Made by a program: the position numbers and the translations under genes
Assembly (NCBI GenBank): GCA_019359325.1
Contig: JAHHHN010000024.1
Span: forward strand, 1-64,000
DNA from: Mojavia pulchra JT2-VF2
Lineage (GTDB): Bacteria > Cyanobacteriota > Cyanobacteriia > Cyanobacteriales > Nostocaceae
Reading direction: 5' to 3'
Length of the DNA stretch: 64,000 bases
Part shown: piece by piece, positions 45,301 to 54,336 of the stretch
Position numbering within the stretch: position 1 is the first letter of the stretch
Layout: each line of letters begins with the position of its first letter
Notes under the pieces: model-generated
Databases searched by the model: none
The model's input: only the letters and a program-made list of their open reading frames with translations
Told to the model about the DNA's origin: nothing

Positions 45301-47290
45301 AATCAACGGACTCACCCGTGAACAACACTTAGGGCATTCAATTCCCGAACTGTTTGGTCAATCCGATCCCAAATTAGTTGAAGTTTTTGACTACATTTAC
45401 ACCACAGGCAATCCTTTTATCTCACCTAAATTTGCTGTCAAAGTTCCCGGACGCAGCGATCGCTCTCCCGGTTACTACAACGTTTACTATCTGCCAACAA
45501 CGAACTCAAATCAGCAGGTAAAAAATGTTTTAGTGTATGTCTTAGACGTGACAGAGCAAGTCAGGTTAGAGCGTAACCAACGTTTTCTGGCAGAGGCGAG
45601 CGCAGTTTTGGCCTCATCGCTTGATTATCAAATCACCCTGGAGCGAGTGGCACAGCTGGCAGTATCTGAGTTGGCAGATTGGTGTACAGTCCACATAGTT
45701 GAAGAAGATGGTGCGATTGAGCAGATTGCAGTAGCTCACTCCGACCCTGCCAAACTGGAATGGGCTAATCAAATTAGAGACAAATACCCTCTGAACCGGG
45801 ATGATCTTCGCGGTGCTGCATTGACATTGCGAACTGGGCAATCAGATTTGTTAGCGGATATTCCAGATGAGTTGCTGGTACAAGCAGCCCGTGACGCAGA
45901 ACATTTAGAAATTTTGCGCTCTGTTGGGTTTAAATCTGTAATGACAGTGCCACTACGAACCCAAACACGGATTCTCGGTGTTATATCCTTTATTTCAGCT
46001 GAGTCTGGGCAAAAATATGACCAGAGGAATTTGCAACTAGCAGAAGAACTAGCTTACCGTGCTTCCTTAGCAATTGATAATGCTCAATTGTATCGGGTAG
46101 CTCAAAGCGATCGCGCCAAAGCAGAAGCCGCTAACCGAATTAAAGACGAATTTCTGGCTGTACTTTCCCACGAATTGCGATCGCCCCTAAATCCAATTCT
46201 CGGCTGGACAAAAATACTACGAAGTAAGCGGCTAGATTCCACAAAAGCTGACCAAGCTTTAGAAACGATTGAACGCAATGCGAAGTTGCAAGCACAATTG
46301 ATTGAAGACTTATTAGATGTTTCCCGCATTCTCCAAGGCAAAATGACCTTAAACGTTGCCCCAGTTGATTTAGCTGCCACAATTGAAGCAGCCAAAGAAA
46401 CTGTACAATTAGCAGCAGAAGCCAAAAATATTCAAATCCAGACCACACTCAACTCAATTTCAGGCACTGTTTCCGGCGATACCAACCGCCTACAACAAGT
46501 TGTCTGGAATCTCCTCTCTAACGCTGTCAAGTTCACACCATCTGGAGGACGAGTTGAGGTGGAACTGGCTCAGGTTGGCACATATGCTCAAATTCAAGTC
46601 AAAGATACAGGAATTGGTATCAGCCCAGAATTTGTACCTTATGTGTTTGAATACTTCCGGCAAGAAGATGGCACAAGGACGCGAAAATTTGGCGGCTTGG
46701 GATTGGGGCTGGCGATCGTCCGTCATTTAACCCAACTGCATGGAGGAATCGTTGAGGCAGATAGTCCAGGACAAAATTTAGGAGCAACATTCACTGTCCG
46801 GCTACCGTTAAATAGGATTGATCAACAAAGAATTAGAACTGAAAATGCAATACTCAATAATGAGGAATCAGCAATCAGCGCTCCCTTAACAGGTATTCAA
46901 ATATTGGTTGTAGATGATGATGCAGATATGCGGGAGTTGGCAGAATTCATCCTGACGCAATCTGGCGCAGAAGTTACCACAGCCGCTTCAGCAGCAGAGG
47001 CATTAGCTTTCTTCAATCAGTCTGTCCCGGATCTTTTACTGTGTGATATTGGTATGCCTGAAATGGATGGCTATTCCTTGATTCGGCAAATTAGAAAGTG
47101 TGCGGCGGTAAGTGAAACTATGCCGAAGGCGATTGCGCTTACTGCTTATGCAGGAGAAATTAACCAGCAACAAGCCTTGGCTGCCGGATTTCAAATGCAT
47201 ATCTCCAAGCCTGTTGATCCGGAGATGTTAGTGCAGGCTATTGTCCAATTGCTTCATCCCATCAAGCGAGGCAAATCCTTGAAACCTTAA
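42356..47290 (+). CDS. Giant hybrid histidine kinase with an N-terminal ribbon-helix-helix-like domain
   Basis: 1644 residues. Residues 1-60 (KRVSLSLTSTAWRSLDEEAQ-like, RGISRSEVIEHVARS) resemble a CopG/Arc ribbon-helix-helix DNA-binding domain. Then follow PAS domains (about 90-210, 220-340, 345-470, 490-625), a GAF domain (640-805), two PAS (805-930, 945-1070), a second GAF (1080-1240), the His box SHELRSPLNPILGW, an ATPase domain with GGLGLGLAI, and a receiver with phosphoacceptor Asp in LLCDIGMPEMDGY. It is soluble. A 24-bp segment in the receiver (AVSETMPK) is absent from the kinase at 33107 but present in that at 58581. Start ATG 42356. Confidence 0.88.
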   Translation: MKRDTTGKFVSNWDSERKQRVSLSLTSTAWRSLDEEAQKRGISRSEVIEHVARSFGSEQHLSNVHGANGENALLQECIIEQQQAIATLQHQKQELETLLENAPDGIARFDSQLCYLYANRIVEQTLGFSRDALLGKSMSEFMSDPINQFWEEHLRQAFVTAQEQEIEFEFATPFGVRFYQARLVPELNAEGMPISVVVISRDITETRLAQQQRTQLITAQATERKVAMILESITDAFVAFDRNWRYTYVNHAAAEILHTKPEELLGKHVWYEVFPDKVGSIAYQELHRALAEQVPVSWEEFGQPIERWLEVNAYPSAEGVAVYFRDITKRKQAEAERERLLQELETERTRFEAVLRQMPAGVMIADAASGKLVLTNEQAKQIVGYGYEQSLELEEYVAITPFTAFRCDGQIYAVNEYPLVRSLLTGEVVSNEEIELQKKDGSRIFISVNSAPILDHQEQIVAAVAVFDNITEREMLRTQSDRLLEREQAARLEAETERQRLYDILMQFPAMIGIVTGPDLVYEFANPTYLQVAGRTPDIIGKPIRDVFPELEGQIYFDVLDQVYRTGETFIRDESPTYWDRNGDGVLEEAFFNCVFTAWRDGSGNIQGVLIYNIEVTAQVRARQQIEQLLKHLQQKEEIQQFLIELNDAIRAIQDPQEIMWQVVRATGQQFQVSRCTYGEIDSTQEYVIVDRDYCNGVISVVGSHHMNSFGPEIIAELKQGKTIVVDDVDTDPRTAGSGTAAFDAIETKSLLCIPLVKAGRFVALFVLHHVSPRHWTENEVGLMEQIAEQTWLVVERSRAEKALRESEAYLQFALKVGRMGTWNWDTQTGKMIWSEGHFTILGLQPYECEPSYKVWANQVHPDDLAPTKAKLRQAMLEKKEYHHEYRLRWPDGSIHWIETRGQFTYDSQENPKHSIGAVIDITERKQAEQEREQLLERERIARTQAEAAQRQLATMFETSPVGIALLDAEQRFIAINEALAEINGLTREQHLGHSIPELFGQSDPKLVEVFDYIYTTGNPFISPKFAVKVPGRSDRSPGYYNVYYLPTTNSNQQVKNVLVYVLDVTEQVRLERNQRFLAEASAVLASSLDYQITLERVAQLAVSELADWCTVHIVEEDGAIEQIAVAHSDPAKLEWANQIRDKYPLNRDDLRGAALTLRTGQSDLLADIPDELLVQAARDAEHLEILRSVGFKSVMTVPLRTQTRILGVISFISAESGQKYDQRNLQLAEELAYRASLAIDNAQLYRVAQSDRAKAEAANRIKDEFLAVLSHELRSPLNPILGWTKILRSKRLDSTKADQALETIERNAKLQAQLIEDLLDVSRILQGKMTLNVAPVDLAATIEAAKETVQLAAEAKNIQIQTTLNSISGTVSGDTNRLQQVVWNLLSNAVKFTPSGGRVEVELAQVGTYAQIQVKDTGIGISPEFVPYVFEYFRQEDGTRTRKFGGLGLGLAIVRHLTQLHGGIVEADSPGQNLGATFTVRLPLNRIDQQRIRTENAILNNEESAISAPLTGIQILVVDDDADMRELAEFILTQSGAEVTTAASAAEALAFFNQSVPDLLLCDIGMPEMDGYSLIRQIRKCAAVSETMPKAIALTAYAGEINQQQALAAGFQMHISKPVDPEMLVQAIVQLLHPIKRGKSLKP

Positions 47291-47448
47291 TACACAACGC
47301 CACATACCTGTATAGTTCTAGCCTTGGCAATGCTAAATTCAAACACACTTAAACTGACCTGTAAGTTGGTAAAAAAATAAACATAGCAACTACTGTAGAA
47401 AAAGTCTCATACGTTAGGCAAACTGAGTTGGACATTTAGGAGTTTTGT

Positions 47449-48318
47449 GTGCCTACCTTGAAAACTTTGCAACCTGGAGATGAAGTGTTGTTAGAAGCCT
47501 TTCTTTTACAACACGCCGATACTTCTATGTTTTTACGGTCGAATTTGCGAGAAGCTGGGCTATTTGACCAGGATAGCAGGTTTCAAGGGACTTATGTAGC
47601 CGCGATCGTAGATAAAAAGATAGTGGCAGTCGCCGCCCACTATTGGAACGGGATGGTAATTGTCCAAGCACCAGTGCAACTTGCAGACGTGGTGGAAGCA
47701 GTTGTGGCGCAGTCTGGCAGAAGCATTTCTGGAATTGCTGGCCCAGCAAAACAAGTCGAAGCTACAAAAAAAATCTTGGGGCTTGCTAACGAACCAACTT
47801 ACTTAGATGAGCGTGAAATACTGTTGTCCTTGCCGCTGCAAAACTTACAGATACCAAAAGCTTTAGCATCAGGGGAAGTGCGATGTCGATTGCCACATCT
47901 AGATGAATTGGATTTGCTCAGTAAGTGGAGCGTTGCCTATAATGTGGAAGCCTTAAGACAACAAGAAACTCCTGAGTTGCTTCCAGCTTGTCGCCAAACA
48001 CTTGAGTCCCATCAAGCTAAGGCTAGCCATTGGGTCTTAGTAGTAAAAAATACTCCTGTTTCTTATAGTGCCTTCAATGCTCGCCTACCTGATATTGTGC
48101 AGATTGGGGGAGTGTGGACACCTCCGCAATTGCGGGGTAAAGGCTATGCTAAAAGCGTAGTAGCAGGCTCATTGCTAGAGGCGCGATCGCAAGGAGTAGA
48201 ACGCGCTATCTTATTTACAAATCGAGAAAACTTGGCAGCACAAGCAGCATATAAAGGTATTGGTTTTCAGGCTACTGGAGAGGAGTTTGGCTTAATGTTA
48301 TTTGAAGATCCTCAGTAA
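47449..48318 (+). CDS. GNAT family N-acetyltransferase
   Basis: 289 residues from GTG 47449 with TAGGAG as ribosome site. The C-terminal half has the acetyl-CoA-binding pattern PPQLRGKGYAKSVVAGSLLE and the closing helix ENLAAQAAYKGIGFQ. The N-terminal half looks like a degenerate first GNAT-like domain. The acceptor substrate is unknown. Another GNAT gene follows 98 bases later on the same strand. Confidence 0.8.
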   Translation: MPTLKTLQPGDEVLLEAFLLQHADTSMFLRSNLREAGLFDQDSRFQGTYVAAIVDKKIVAVAAHYWNGMVIVQAPVQLADVVEAVVAQSGRSISGIAGPAKQVEATKKILGLANEPTYLDEREILLSLPLQNLQIPKALASGEVRCRLPHLDELDLLSKWSVAYNVEALRQQETPELLPACRQTLESHQAKASHWVLVVKNTPVSYSAFNARLPDIVQIGGVWTPPQLRGKGYAKSVVAGSLLEARSQGVERAILFTNRENLAAQAAYKGIGFQATGEEFGLMLFEDPQ

Positions 48319-48416
48319 TCAACTCTAAAACTACTAGATTGATAAATATCATTCATATGCAATACGGTTCGGATAACTCCTAAGTTTGTACTATTAGCAG
48401 CTTTTAAGTTTGAACT

Positions 48417-49292
48417 ATGAGCCAGTATCGCTTTAAACATTCATTCTCTGTTGACCCTAGCTTAAGTAATAAGCTTTTTGACTTGTTAGAAGTCACATTT
48501 CCTGGAATCAGCAGTGCAGCAGAATGTGCGAGAAAACTAGGTGCATCCTGGGAAGCTGCTTCGACTCCCTTTATTCGCCTTCATGATGATATTGCCATTA
48601 CTCATGTCGGAGTAGTAGAAATTCCTATGCAAATTATGGGGCAAAAAGTGACTGTTGGAGGAATCCATGCAGTATCTACCCATCCCGAATTTCGCAGAAG
48701 AGGCTATTACCGTGAAGTAATGAACGAAGTACTGGAATATTGCGACCAACTTTATGAAACACTAGTATTAACGACATCGCAACCAGAGCTTTACCAACCT
48801 TTTGGCTTTCGCGTAGTTGAAGAAAACATCTTCAAAGTCAAGTGTGGTTCCATAGGTAGCACTTATGGTTTGAGAACACTGGATTTTGCAGATGCCCAAG
48901 ATTTAACATTGCTGCACAGACTTTTGGAAACACGCGTTCCCGTCTCTAATATAGTTGGGGTAGTCAACGAAAAAGCCGCGTTCTGCGTCAATGAGGGAAG
49001 TCGCCCTTTGCATTATGCACAAGATTTAGATTTGATCGCTTGTTTGGAGATAGAAGATACCCGACTTCATCTTTTTGATATCGTTGCAACACAGATATAC
49101 CCTTTGCAAAACATCCTCGCAAGAATACCTCAACTCATTGAAGAGGTAGTAATTTACTTTAGTCCTGAGCTTCTCAATATCGAAAATGTACAAGCACTTC
49201 CCTACGTCATTGATGAAGCGGTGCTGATGGTGCGCGGTAAATTTGCAGCGGAGGAACAGAAGTTTATGTTGCCACGTTCTGCAAGGTGTTGA
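48417..49292 (+). CDS. GNAT family N-acetyltransferase, second gene
   Basis: 291 residues. The motif A region VGGIHAVSTHPEFRRRGYYR binds acetyl-CoA, followed by YQPFGFRVVEE; the C-terminal 120 residues form an extra domain similar in plan to Eis-like enhanced acetyltransferases. It is adjacent to and in line with the previous GNAT but not closely similar to it, so this is not a simple tandem duplication. Start ATG 48417. Confidence 0.8.
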   Translation: MSQYRFKHSFSVDPSLSNKLFDLLEVTFPGISSAAECARKLGASWEAASTPFIRLHDDIAITHVGVVEIPMQIMGQKVTVGGIHAVSTHPEFRRRGYYREVMNEVLEYCDQLYETLVLTTSQPELYQPFGFRVVEENIFKVKCGSIGSTYGLRTLDFADAQDLTLLHRLLETRVPVSNIVGVVNEKAAFCVNEGSRPLHYAQDLDLIACLEIEDTRLHLFDIVATQIYPLQNILARIPQLIEEVVIYFSPELLNIENVQALPYVIDEAVLMVRGKFAAEEQKFMLPRSARC

Positions 49293-49796
49293 GGCTCAAG
49301 CGTTGACAAGAAATAACTTAATTTGTGAAAACTTCGTAGGGCTAGCAATGCACAGCTTAGAGAATTATGAATTTTTCACTAATCATGCTCACGGAACAGA
49401 TTGACAGAAAATATCCCTGAGTTACGTAAAAGCTGTATAAAATTTGAGCTTTTTTAAAAGCAGTATGCTGAGTGATGTGAAACGATTTAACCTAGTAATT
49501 CTAAGATTATCATAGATATAATAGTTAGTGTTTTTAAATTTAAAGTATTGAATTATACTGTGTGAATTTATCTGGTTTTATATCTGGTTTTACAATAGTT
49601 AATAGCTTTATAGTTGGGCTTGTTTGCTATTTAAGCTATATAGTACTTGTTATGCCAATAAAATAGCAAATGTTGCATTCAATAAGCAAAAAGCATTATT
49701 ACAATCAAGCTGAAAAGCTGACATATATTGACAAACGAGATAAAATTACTGTTAGCTCAACCTATCAAGATGAGAGAAATTAGCAGAGAGGGCAGT
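49293..49796. other. Intergenic, no gene seen
   Basis: AT-rich DNA between the GNAT pair and the transposase fragment. It probably includes the left end of the ISL3 element, but I could not find a matching right end. Confidence 0.4.
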
Positions 49797-50300
49797 ATGA
49801 CAGCAAAACCCCACTCGAAAATTCTCACAGAACTACTCAATCTGGAAGGAATGAAAGTAGAAAGTTACATTCATCATGAGGGAGTAGGAGTAATATTGCA
49901 TTTAACAGCAGAATCGAAAAAATCTATCTGTCCTCAATGTGGAGAACTCAGCCAGAAAATACATCAAAATCACAGATATCTGGTGAAAGACTTACCATTA
50001 ATGAGCCAACCAGTATATTTGGATATAAATCGCCGACAATTCAAGTGTTGTGTCTGTAATAAACCATTCAGTGAAGAATTTAACTTTGTCAAAAAAAGAA
50101 GAACATATACTTGTCGATTTGCCAAAAATATTGTCAATCAAATTTTAAAAAATGATGTGAAGAATGTAGCACAAAGAAACAATGTCAGCCCAGAAGAGAT
50201 TGAGACAATGTTAAAAGACGCATCTCAAGACTTGATAGGCTCAAAGCCATCTGAGTTACAACGATTAGAAATAGGTCAAACAACCTTGTATCAAGGTTGA
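49797..50300 (+). pseudogene. ISL3 family transposase, N-terminal part
   Basis: From ATG 49797 (MTAKPHSKILTELLNLEGMK), 167 residues. A zinc-ribbon (CPQCGEL ... CCVCNKPF) and a helix-turn-helix (VKNVAQRNNVSPEEIETML) are clear, as in ISL3 transposases, but the DDE catalytic domain is absent. After SELQRLEIGQTTLYQG the frame stops and unrelated AT-rich DNA follows. The element is truncated on the right. Confidence 0.75.
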
Positions 50301-50922
50301 GCTAAATAACCAGAAAACAAGAACTTACTGACCTGTATGCGAATATAAGTCAGATAAATAGTAGTTATTGGCAGTTCTAAAAAGTAACAAGTTTTCAAAC
50401 AACAATTAAAATTGCTGCCAACAAGTTTACTAAGTTTTATAAATTTAAAATTAGAAATTTAATTGTAGAAAATTTTAATTATTAATTTAGCATAACTAAT
50501 ACTGACGTAAAATTATTATTTTCATAATAATTTACAATTTGAATTGGGAATTTTCCGCCATCTTGTATAGACTTACAAGTAGGTCTTCTATCTTCCAGTA
50601 GACAAATTTATGGGTGTAAGAAAGACAAAATTTAGAAATTAGAAAACCTTCGTTTGAGACATCTAGTATTTTGTCAATAGTGTCAATTTAAGTCTGAAAA
50701 GTTTTTAGAGCTTGCCGCTAAATATAACCTGGTAATGAGGTATTTCTCAAACCTTTATCAAGTCTAGCTTTCAGTTTAAATTGACGCCGATAGTGTTTTT
50801 TAGCCCACTATAAAGCACTCATATACTTTTGCGAGGACTGCTTTTTGAATTAACAAAGCAGACATTGTTAGTCAGCAATTCAGGAGCAATATTAGAAAAT
50901 TATAAATAACAAGTTGCTGACA
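50301..50922. other. Intergenic, AT-rich
   Basis: No gene is seen. An inverted repeat (50682-50701 with 50768-50785; TGTCAATTTAA against TTAAATTGAC) suggests a small hairpin element of about 105 bp. Confidence 0.45.
50682..50785. repeat. About 105-bp inverted-repeat element
   Basis: The arms GTCAATTTAAGTCTGAAAAG and CTTTCAGTTTAAATTGAC are near-inverses separated by 66 bases. It encodes nothing and may be a MITE or an RNA hairpin. Confidence 0.4.
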
Positions 50923-50962
50923 TACTAGTACTTCATCTCTTCCTAGAGATGAAGTACTAGTA
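50923..50962 (+). promoter_or_regulatory. Perfect 18-bp stem-loop upstream of the RTX gene
   Basis: TACTAGTACTTCATCTCT pairs completely with the following AGAGATGAAGTACTAGTA around the loop TCCT. It ends 42 bases before the ATG at 51005 (ribosome site AGGAGAAA). Depending on where transcription begins it may act as an operator, a 5' leader hairpin stabilising the RNA, or an upstream terminator lacking a U-run. Confidence 0.6.
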
Positions 50963-51004
50963 GCTCGATATTTTCTGAGAAATAGCCAATTAGGAGAAAC
51001 TATC

Positions 51005-52333
51005 ATGGCAGTAACATGGATTCCAGGTCTAAATGGCGCAAATGTACCAACTAATGGCCCAGATATCGGTACTAGTAATGCAGCTTCTGATGTCTTAAAT
51101 GGTCTTGGTGGGAATGATATTCTCAATGGTGGGGGTGGCAACGATACTCTCAATGGTGGGGATGGCAACGATACTCTCAATGGTGGTAATGGGAATGACC
51201 TTCTCAATGGTGGGGCTGGCATCGACATTCTTAATGGTGGAATTGGCAGCGATACCCTAGTAGGAGATACTGGGAACGACATTTTCAATGGTGGGGCTGG
51301 CAACGACCGACTAATTTGGAATAACGGTGACGGCAGCGACATCATGAATGGCAATGGTGGCAGCGACGTGGTTGAGGTCAATGGCGCGGCAGTGGGCGAC
51401 GTATTCCGCTTACAAGGGAACGGCGGCAATGCCATATTCGACCGGCTGAACTTGGTTCCATTCACCCTGACTGTTAATGGTGTGGAAAGTTTCGAGGTCA
51501 ATGGACTTGGAGGCAATGATAGCCTCCAAATTGACAGCCTAGCAGGGACTGACGTAACTGCGGTTACTTTTACAGGCGGTGCCGGAAACGATACGCTTGA
51601 TGGTAGCGGCACAGCTACACCGTTAACTGGCTTTGGTGATGAGGGCAACGACAGTCTTATTGGTGGGGCTGGCGCTGACATTCTCAATGGTGGAATTGGC
51701 GCTGACATTCTCAATGGAGATGCTGGCAACGATGTTCTCAATGGAGATGCTGGCGCTGACATTCTCAATGGTGGGGCTGGTGCTGACATTCTCAATGGAG
51801 ATGCTGGCGCTGACATTCTCAATGGTGGGGCTGGTGCTGACATTCTCAATGGTGGGGCTGGCACCGACAATCTCAATGGAGGGGCTGGTAACGATGTTCT
51901 CAATGGAGATGCTGGTGCTGACAATCTCAATGGTGGTGCTGGCGCTGACATTCTCAATGGTGGGGCTGGTGCTGACATTCTCAATGGTGGGGCTGGCGCT
52001 GATGTGCTCGTAGGTGGACTGGGGTCAGATACCCTGACGGGCGGAACTGGGGCAGATACGTTTGTCTACCTCAGCAGCGCTGAGTCACCTGTTGGCGCAG
52101 GTTTACGTGACACAATCACAGACTTCATCAGTGGCGTCGACAAAATCGATTTGGGAGGAATCTATGGGCCTCCGCTCGTGTTCATTGGCGGTTTAGGCTT
52201 TGGTGGAGTTGGTCAAGTGCGATACGCCGACGGATTGTTGCAAGCCAATCTCCTAGGCGATGTAACCCCAGACTTTGAGATCCAATTGGCGGGTGCGCCA
52301 GTAATAAATGCAGGTGATCTCATCCTCGCCTAA
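51005..52333 (+). CDS. RTX calcium-binding repeat protein
   Basis: 442 residues. Two blocks of nonapeptide repeats (GGAGADILN, GGDGNDTLN) form calcium-binding beta-rolls, about 27-120 and 205-345, separated by a non-repetitive domain (VFRLQGNGGNAIFDRLNLVP). The end (DTITDFISGVDKIDL and following) resembles the C-terminal domain of serralysin-type RTX proteins, the export signal for type I secretion. No enzymatic domain is present, so a surface or matrix role is likely. The second block is made of almost identical 27-bp units in DNA, implying recent expansion. A strong bidirectional terminator lies at 52527. Confidence 0.85.
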   Translation: MAVTWIPGLNGANVPTNGPDIGTSNAASDVLNGLGGNDILNGGGGNDTLNGGDGNDTLNGGNGNDLLNGGAGIDILNGGIGSDTLVGDTGNDIFNGGAGNDRLIWNNGDGSDIMNGNGGSDVVEVNGAAVGDVFRLQGNGGNAIFDRLNLVPFTLTVNGVESFEVNGLGGNDSLQIDSLAGTDVTAVTFTGGAGNDTLDGSGTATPLTGFGDEGNDSLIGGAGADILNGGIGADILNGDAGNDVLNGDAGADILNGGAGADILNGDAGADILNGGAGADILNGGAGTDNLNGGAGNDVLNGDAGADNLNGGAGADILNGGAGADILNGGAGADVLVGGLGSDTLTGGTGADTFVYLSSAESPVGAGLRDTITDFISGVDKIDLGGIYGPPLVFIGGLGFGGVGQVRYADGLLQANLLGDVTPDFEIQLAGAPVINAGDLILA

Positions 52334-52395
52334 GTTGAAATCAAGGGTGAGTATGGTGGTTGGCCATGAAGATAGTCTAGTCATGGAAAACCACA

Positions 52396-52512
52396 ATGGC
52401 CAAGAAACAGGCCGTTTCACTCACCCTCAAACAAAGACAGACACTGGATGTATTCACGACCAAATACAGAACTGCGGCTTACCAACTCAACCGCATTAAC
52501 AATTCTCAGTAA
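52396..52512 (+). pseudogene. Transposase-like N-terminal remnant
   Basis: ATG 52396 gives 38 residues (MAKKQAVSLTLKQRQTLDVF) ending QLNRINNSQ. It resembles the opening helix-turn-helix of a short transposase family, but with so little left the identification is weak. Confidence 0.35.
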
Positions 52513-52526
52513 AATCTTAAACGTTT

Positions 52527-52562
52527 AAAAAAGAGCAATTATCATGATAATTGCTCTTTTTT
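52527..52562. terminator. Bidirectional rho-independent terminator
   Basis: A perfect 36-base palindrome, AAAAAAGAGCAATTATCA and its inverse, with A-runs before and T-runs after. It would end transcription from the RTX side and also protect it from the opposite strand. Confidence 0.85.
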
Positions 52563-52692
52563 AGGTTCATTATATTGCTGTGAAGTTTATTCCCATCAGT
52601 AGATGACTGGAAGATGGTACTATTTCTAGTTCCTGGAGTAACTGCGGTTGGAGTCGATTCCATAGCTGGAACATGAATAAATTTAAGGGGAA

Positions 52693-52716
52693 AGCCAAAC
52701 TGTAGGTGGCTTTTTT
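52693..52716 (+). terminator. Possible leader terminator before the GMC gene
   Basis: AGCCA pairs with TGGCT around nine bases and is followed by TTTTTT, 30 bases before ATG 52746. The stem is short; it may be an attenuator or chance. Confidence 0.3.
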
Positions 52717-52745
52717 CAAAAAAATTGCCAAACAAGGAAAATCTC

Positions 52746-54304
52746 ATGACTCAATACGATTATGTAGTGATTGGTGCAGGATCGGCAGGCTGTGTTGTTG
52801 CTAATCGTCTGACCGAAGACGGTAAAACAACTGTGTTATTGCTGGAAGCGGGTGTTCCGGCTACCAAACCGGAGATCCAAGTTCCTGTACTCTGGACAAA
52901 ACTATGGGGTACTGAGGTGGACTGGGCATATTTTACGGAAGAAGAACCGTATTTAAATAACCGCAAATTTTTTGTCCGCGTGGGAAAGTTTTAGGTGGCA
53001 CCAGTTCAATCAACGCTATGATTTATATTCGCGGCAATCGGCATGATTACGATCGCTGGCAGGAATTAGGCAATCTCGGTTGGAGTTACCAAGATGTGTT
53101 GCCATATTTCAAGAAATCTGAAAACCAGCAGCGAGGAACATCAGAATTTCACGGGGTCGATGGAGCGTTGACTGTGAGTGATCCCTTAGCGCCGAGCGTG
53201 ACATCACAACGATTTGTGGAAGCAGCCGTTGCACTTGGCTATGAGCGTAATCCTGACTTTAATGGTGCACAGCAGGAGGGAGCAGGACTTTATCAGTTAA
53301 CTGTAAAAGAGGGTAAGCGGCAAAGTACTGCGGCTGCGTTCCTACTACCGATTCTCGATCGCCCCAATTTAACAGTCAGCACTGGTGCATTAGTCACGCG
53401 GTTACTATTTGAAGGAACACGCACGGTGGGAGTAGAGTATCTGCACAATGAAACGATACACCAATCTTTTGTGAATCAGGAAGTGATTCTCAGTGCTGGC
53501 GCGTTAGATTCCCCCAAGCTGCTGATGCTCTCTGGAATTGGAGATGCTGAACAACTGCGGGCGTTAGACATTCCTGTAGTTGTTGATTTGCCCGGTGTCG
53601 GTCAGAACCTCCAAGATCACCTTCATGTCCCAGTGGCATATCAGGCAACTCAGGAGCTGCAACCTGCCCCAACCAGCAATATTGTGGAAGCTGGATTGTT
53701 CCTACATACCGAAGGTCGTTTAGATGCTGCGCCTGATTTACAGTTTTTCTGTGGCCCTGTTTTGTGGACACCTCCTGCTTATCCCCGCGAAGGCCCAGGA
53801 TTCTCAAGTACAGCCTGTTTGACCCAGCCCTACAGCCGTGGCAGTGTTAGTCTGCGTTCTGCTTCCCCCAAAGACCCACCCTTAATCCGGATGAACTATC
53901 TCCAGAGTGAATCCGATCTGCAACTAGCTTTTGCAGGACTCAAAATTAGCCGTCAGTTGTTACATTCAAGTGTATTTGATGAGTTCCGAGGCGAGGAAGT
54001 TGCTCCTGGTGCTGATGTATCTAGCGATGAAGCACTCCAAGTTTATATCCGGCAAGGTTGTAATACTGTATACCACCCTGTTGGCACTTGCAAAATGGGA
54101 ACTGACTTAATGGCAGTGGTAGACCCCGAACTGCGGGTACATGGTGTTGAAGGATTGCGTGTTGTAGATGCATCAATTATGCCAACTATCACTACGGGAA
54201 ACACAAACGCACCCACAATTATGATTGGTGAAAAGGCAGCCGATTTGATTAAAGTCGCAGGTCGGGTTCCAGAGCAAGTGCCGTTAACAAGTGCGATCGC
54301 CTAA
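52746..54304 (+). pseudogene. GMC oxidoreductase (choline dehydrogenase-like) with a one-base frameshift
   Basis: ATG 52746 opens the FAD-binding start DYVVIGAGSAGCVVANRLTE. At a run of six T (52968-52973) the frame is lost; from there the other frame continues the signature as PRGKVLGGTSSINAMIYIRG and runs to 54304 with the GMC signature GALDSPKLLMLSGIG and the C-terminal CNTVYHPVGTCKMG, which carries the active-site His, and NTNAPTIMIGEKA. The joined protein would be about 520 residues, full length for the family. Substrate unknown (alcohol or choline-like). Either a deletion in a homopolymer inactivated it, or slippage at T TTT TTG restores the frame. Confidence 0.8.
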
Positions 54305-54336
54305 GCGCACTGCACTTTGCGTAATCGCTTGACTAC

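Noticed and set aside
50872-51984. Long proline/serine-rich open frame (370 codons) on the minus strand
   Set aside because: It is the antisense of the RTX repeats; the 27-bp period keeps all frames free of stops. Repeats of MSAPAPPLR are a composition artefact.
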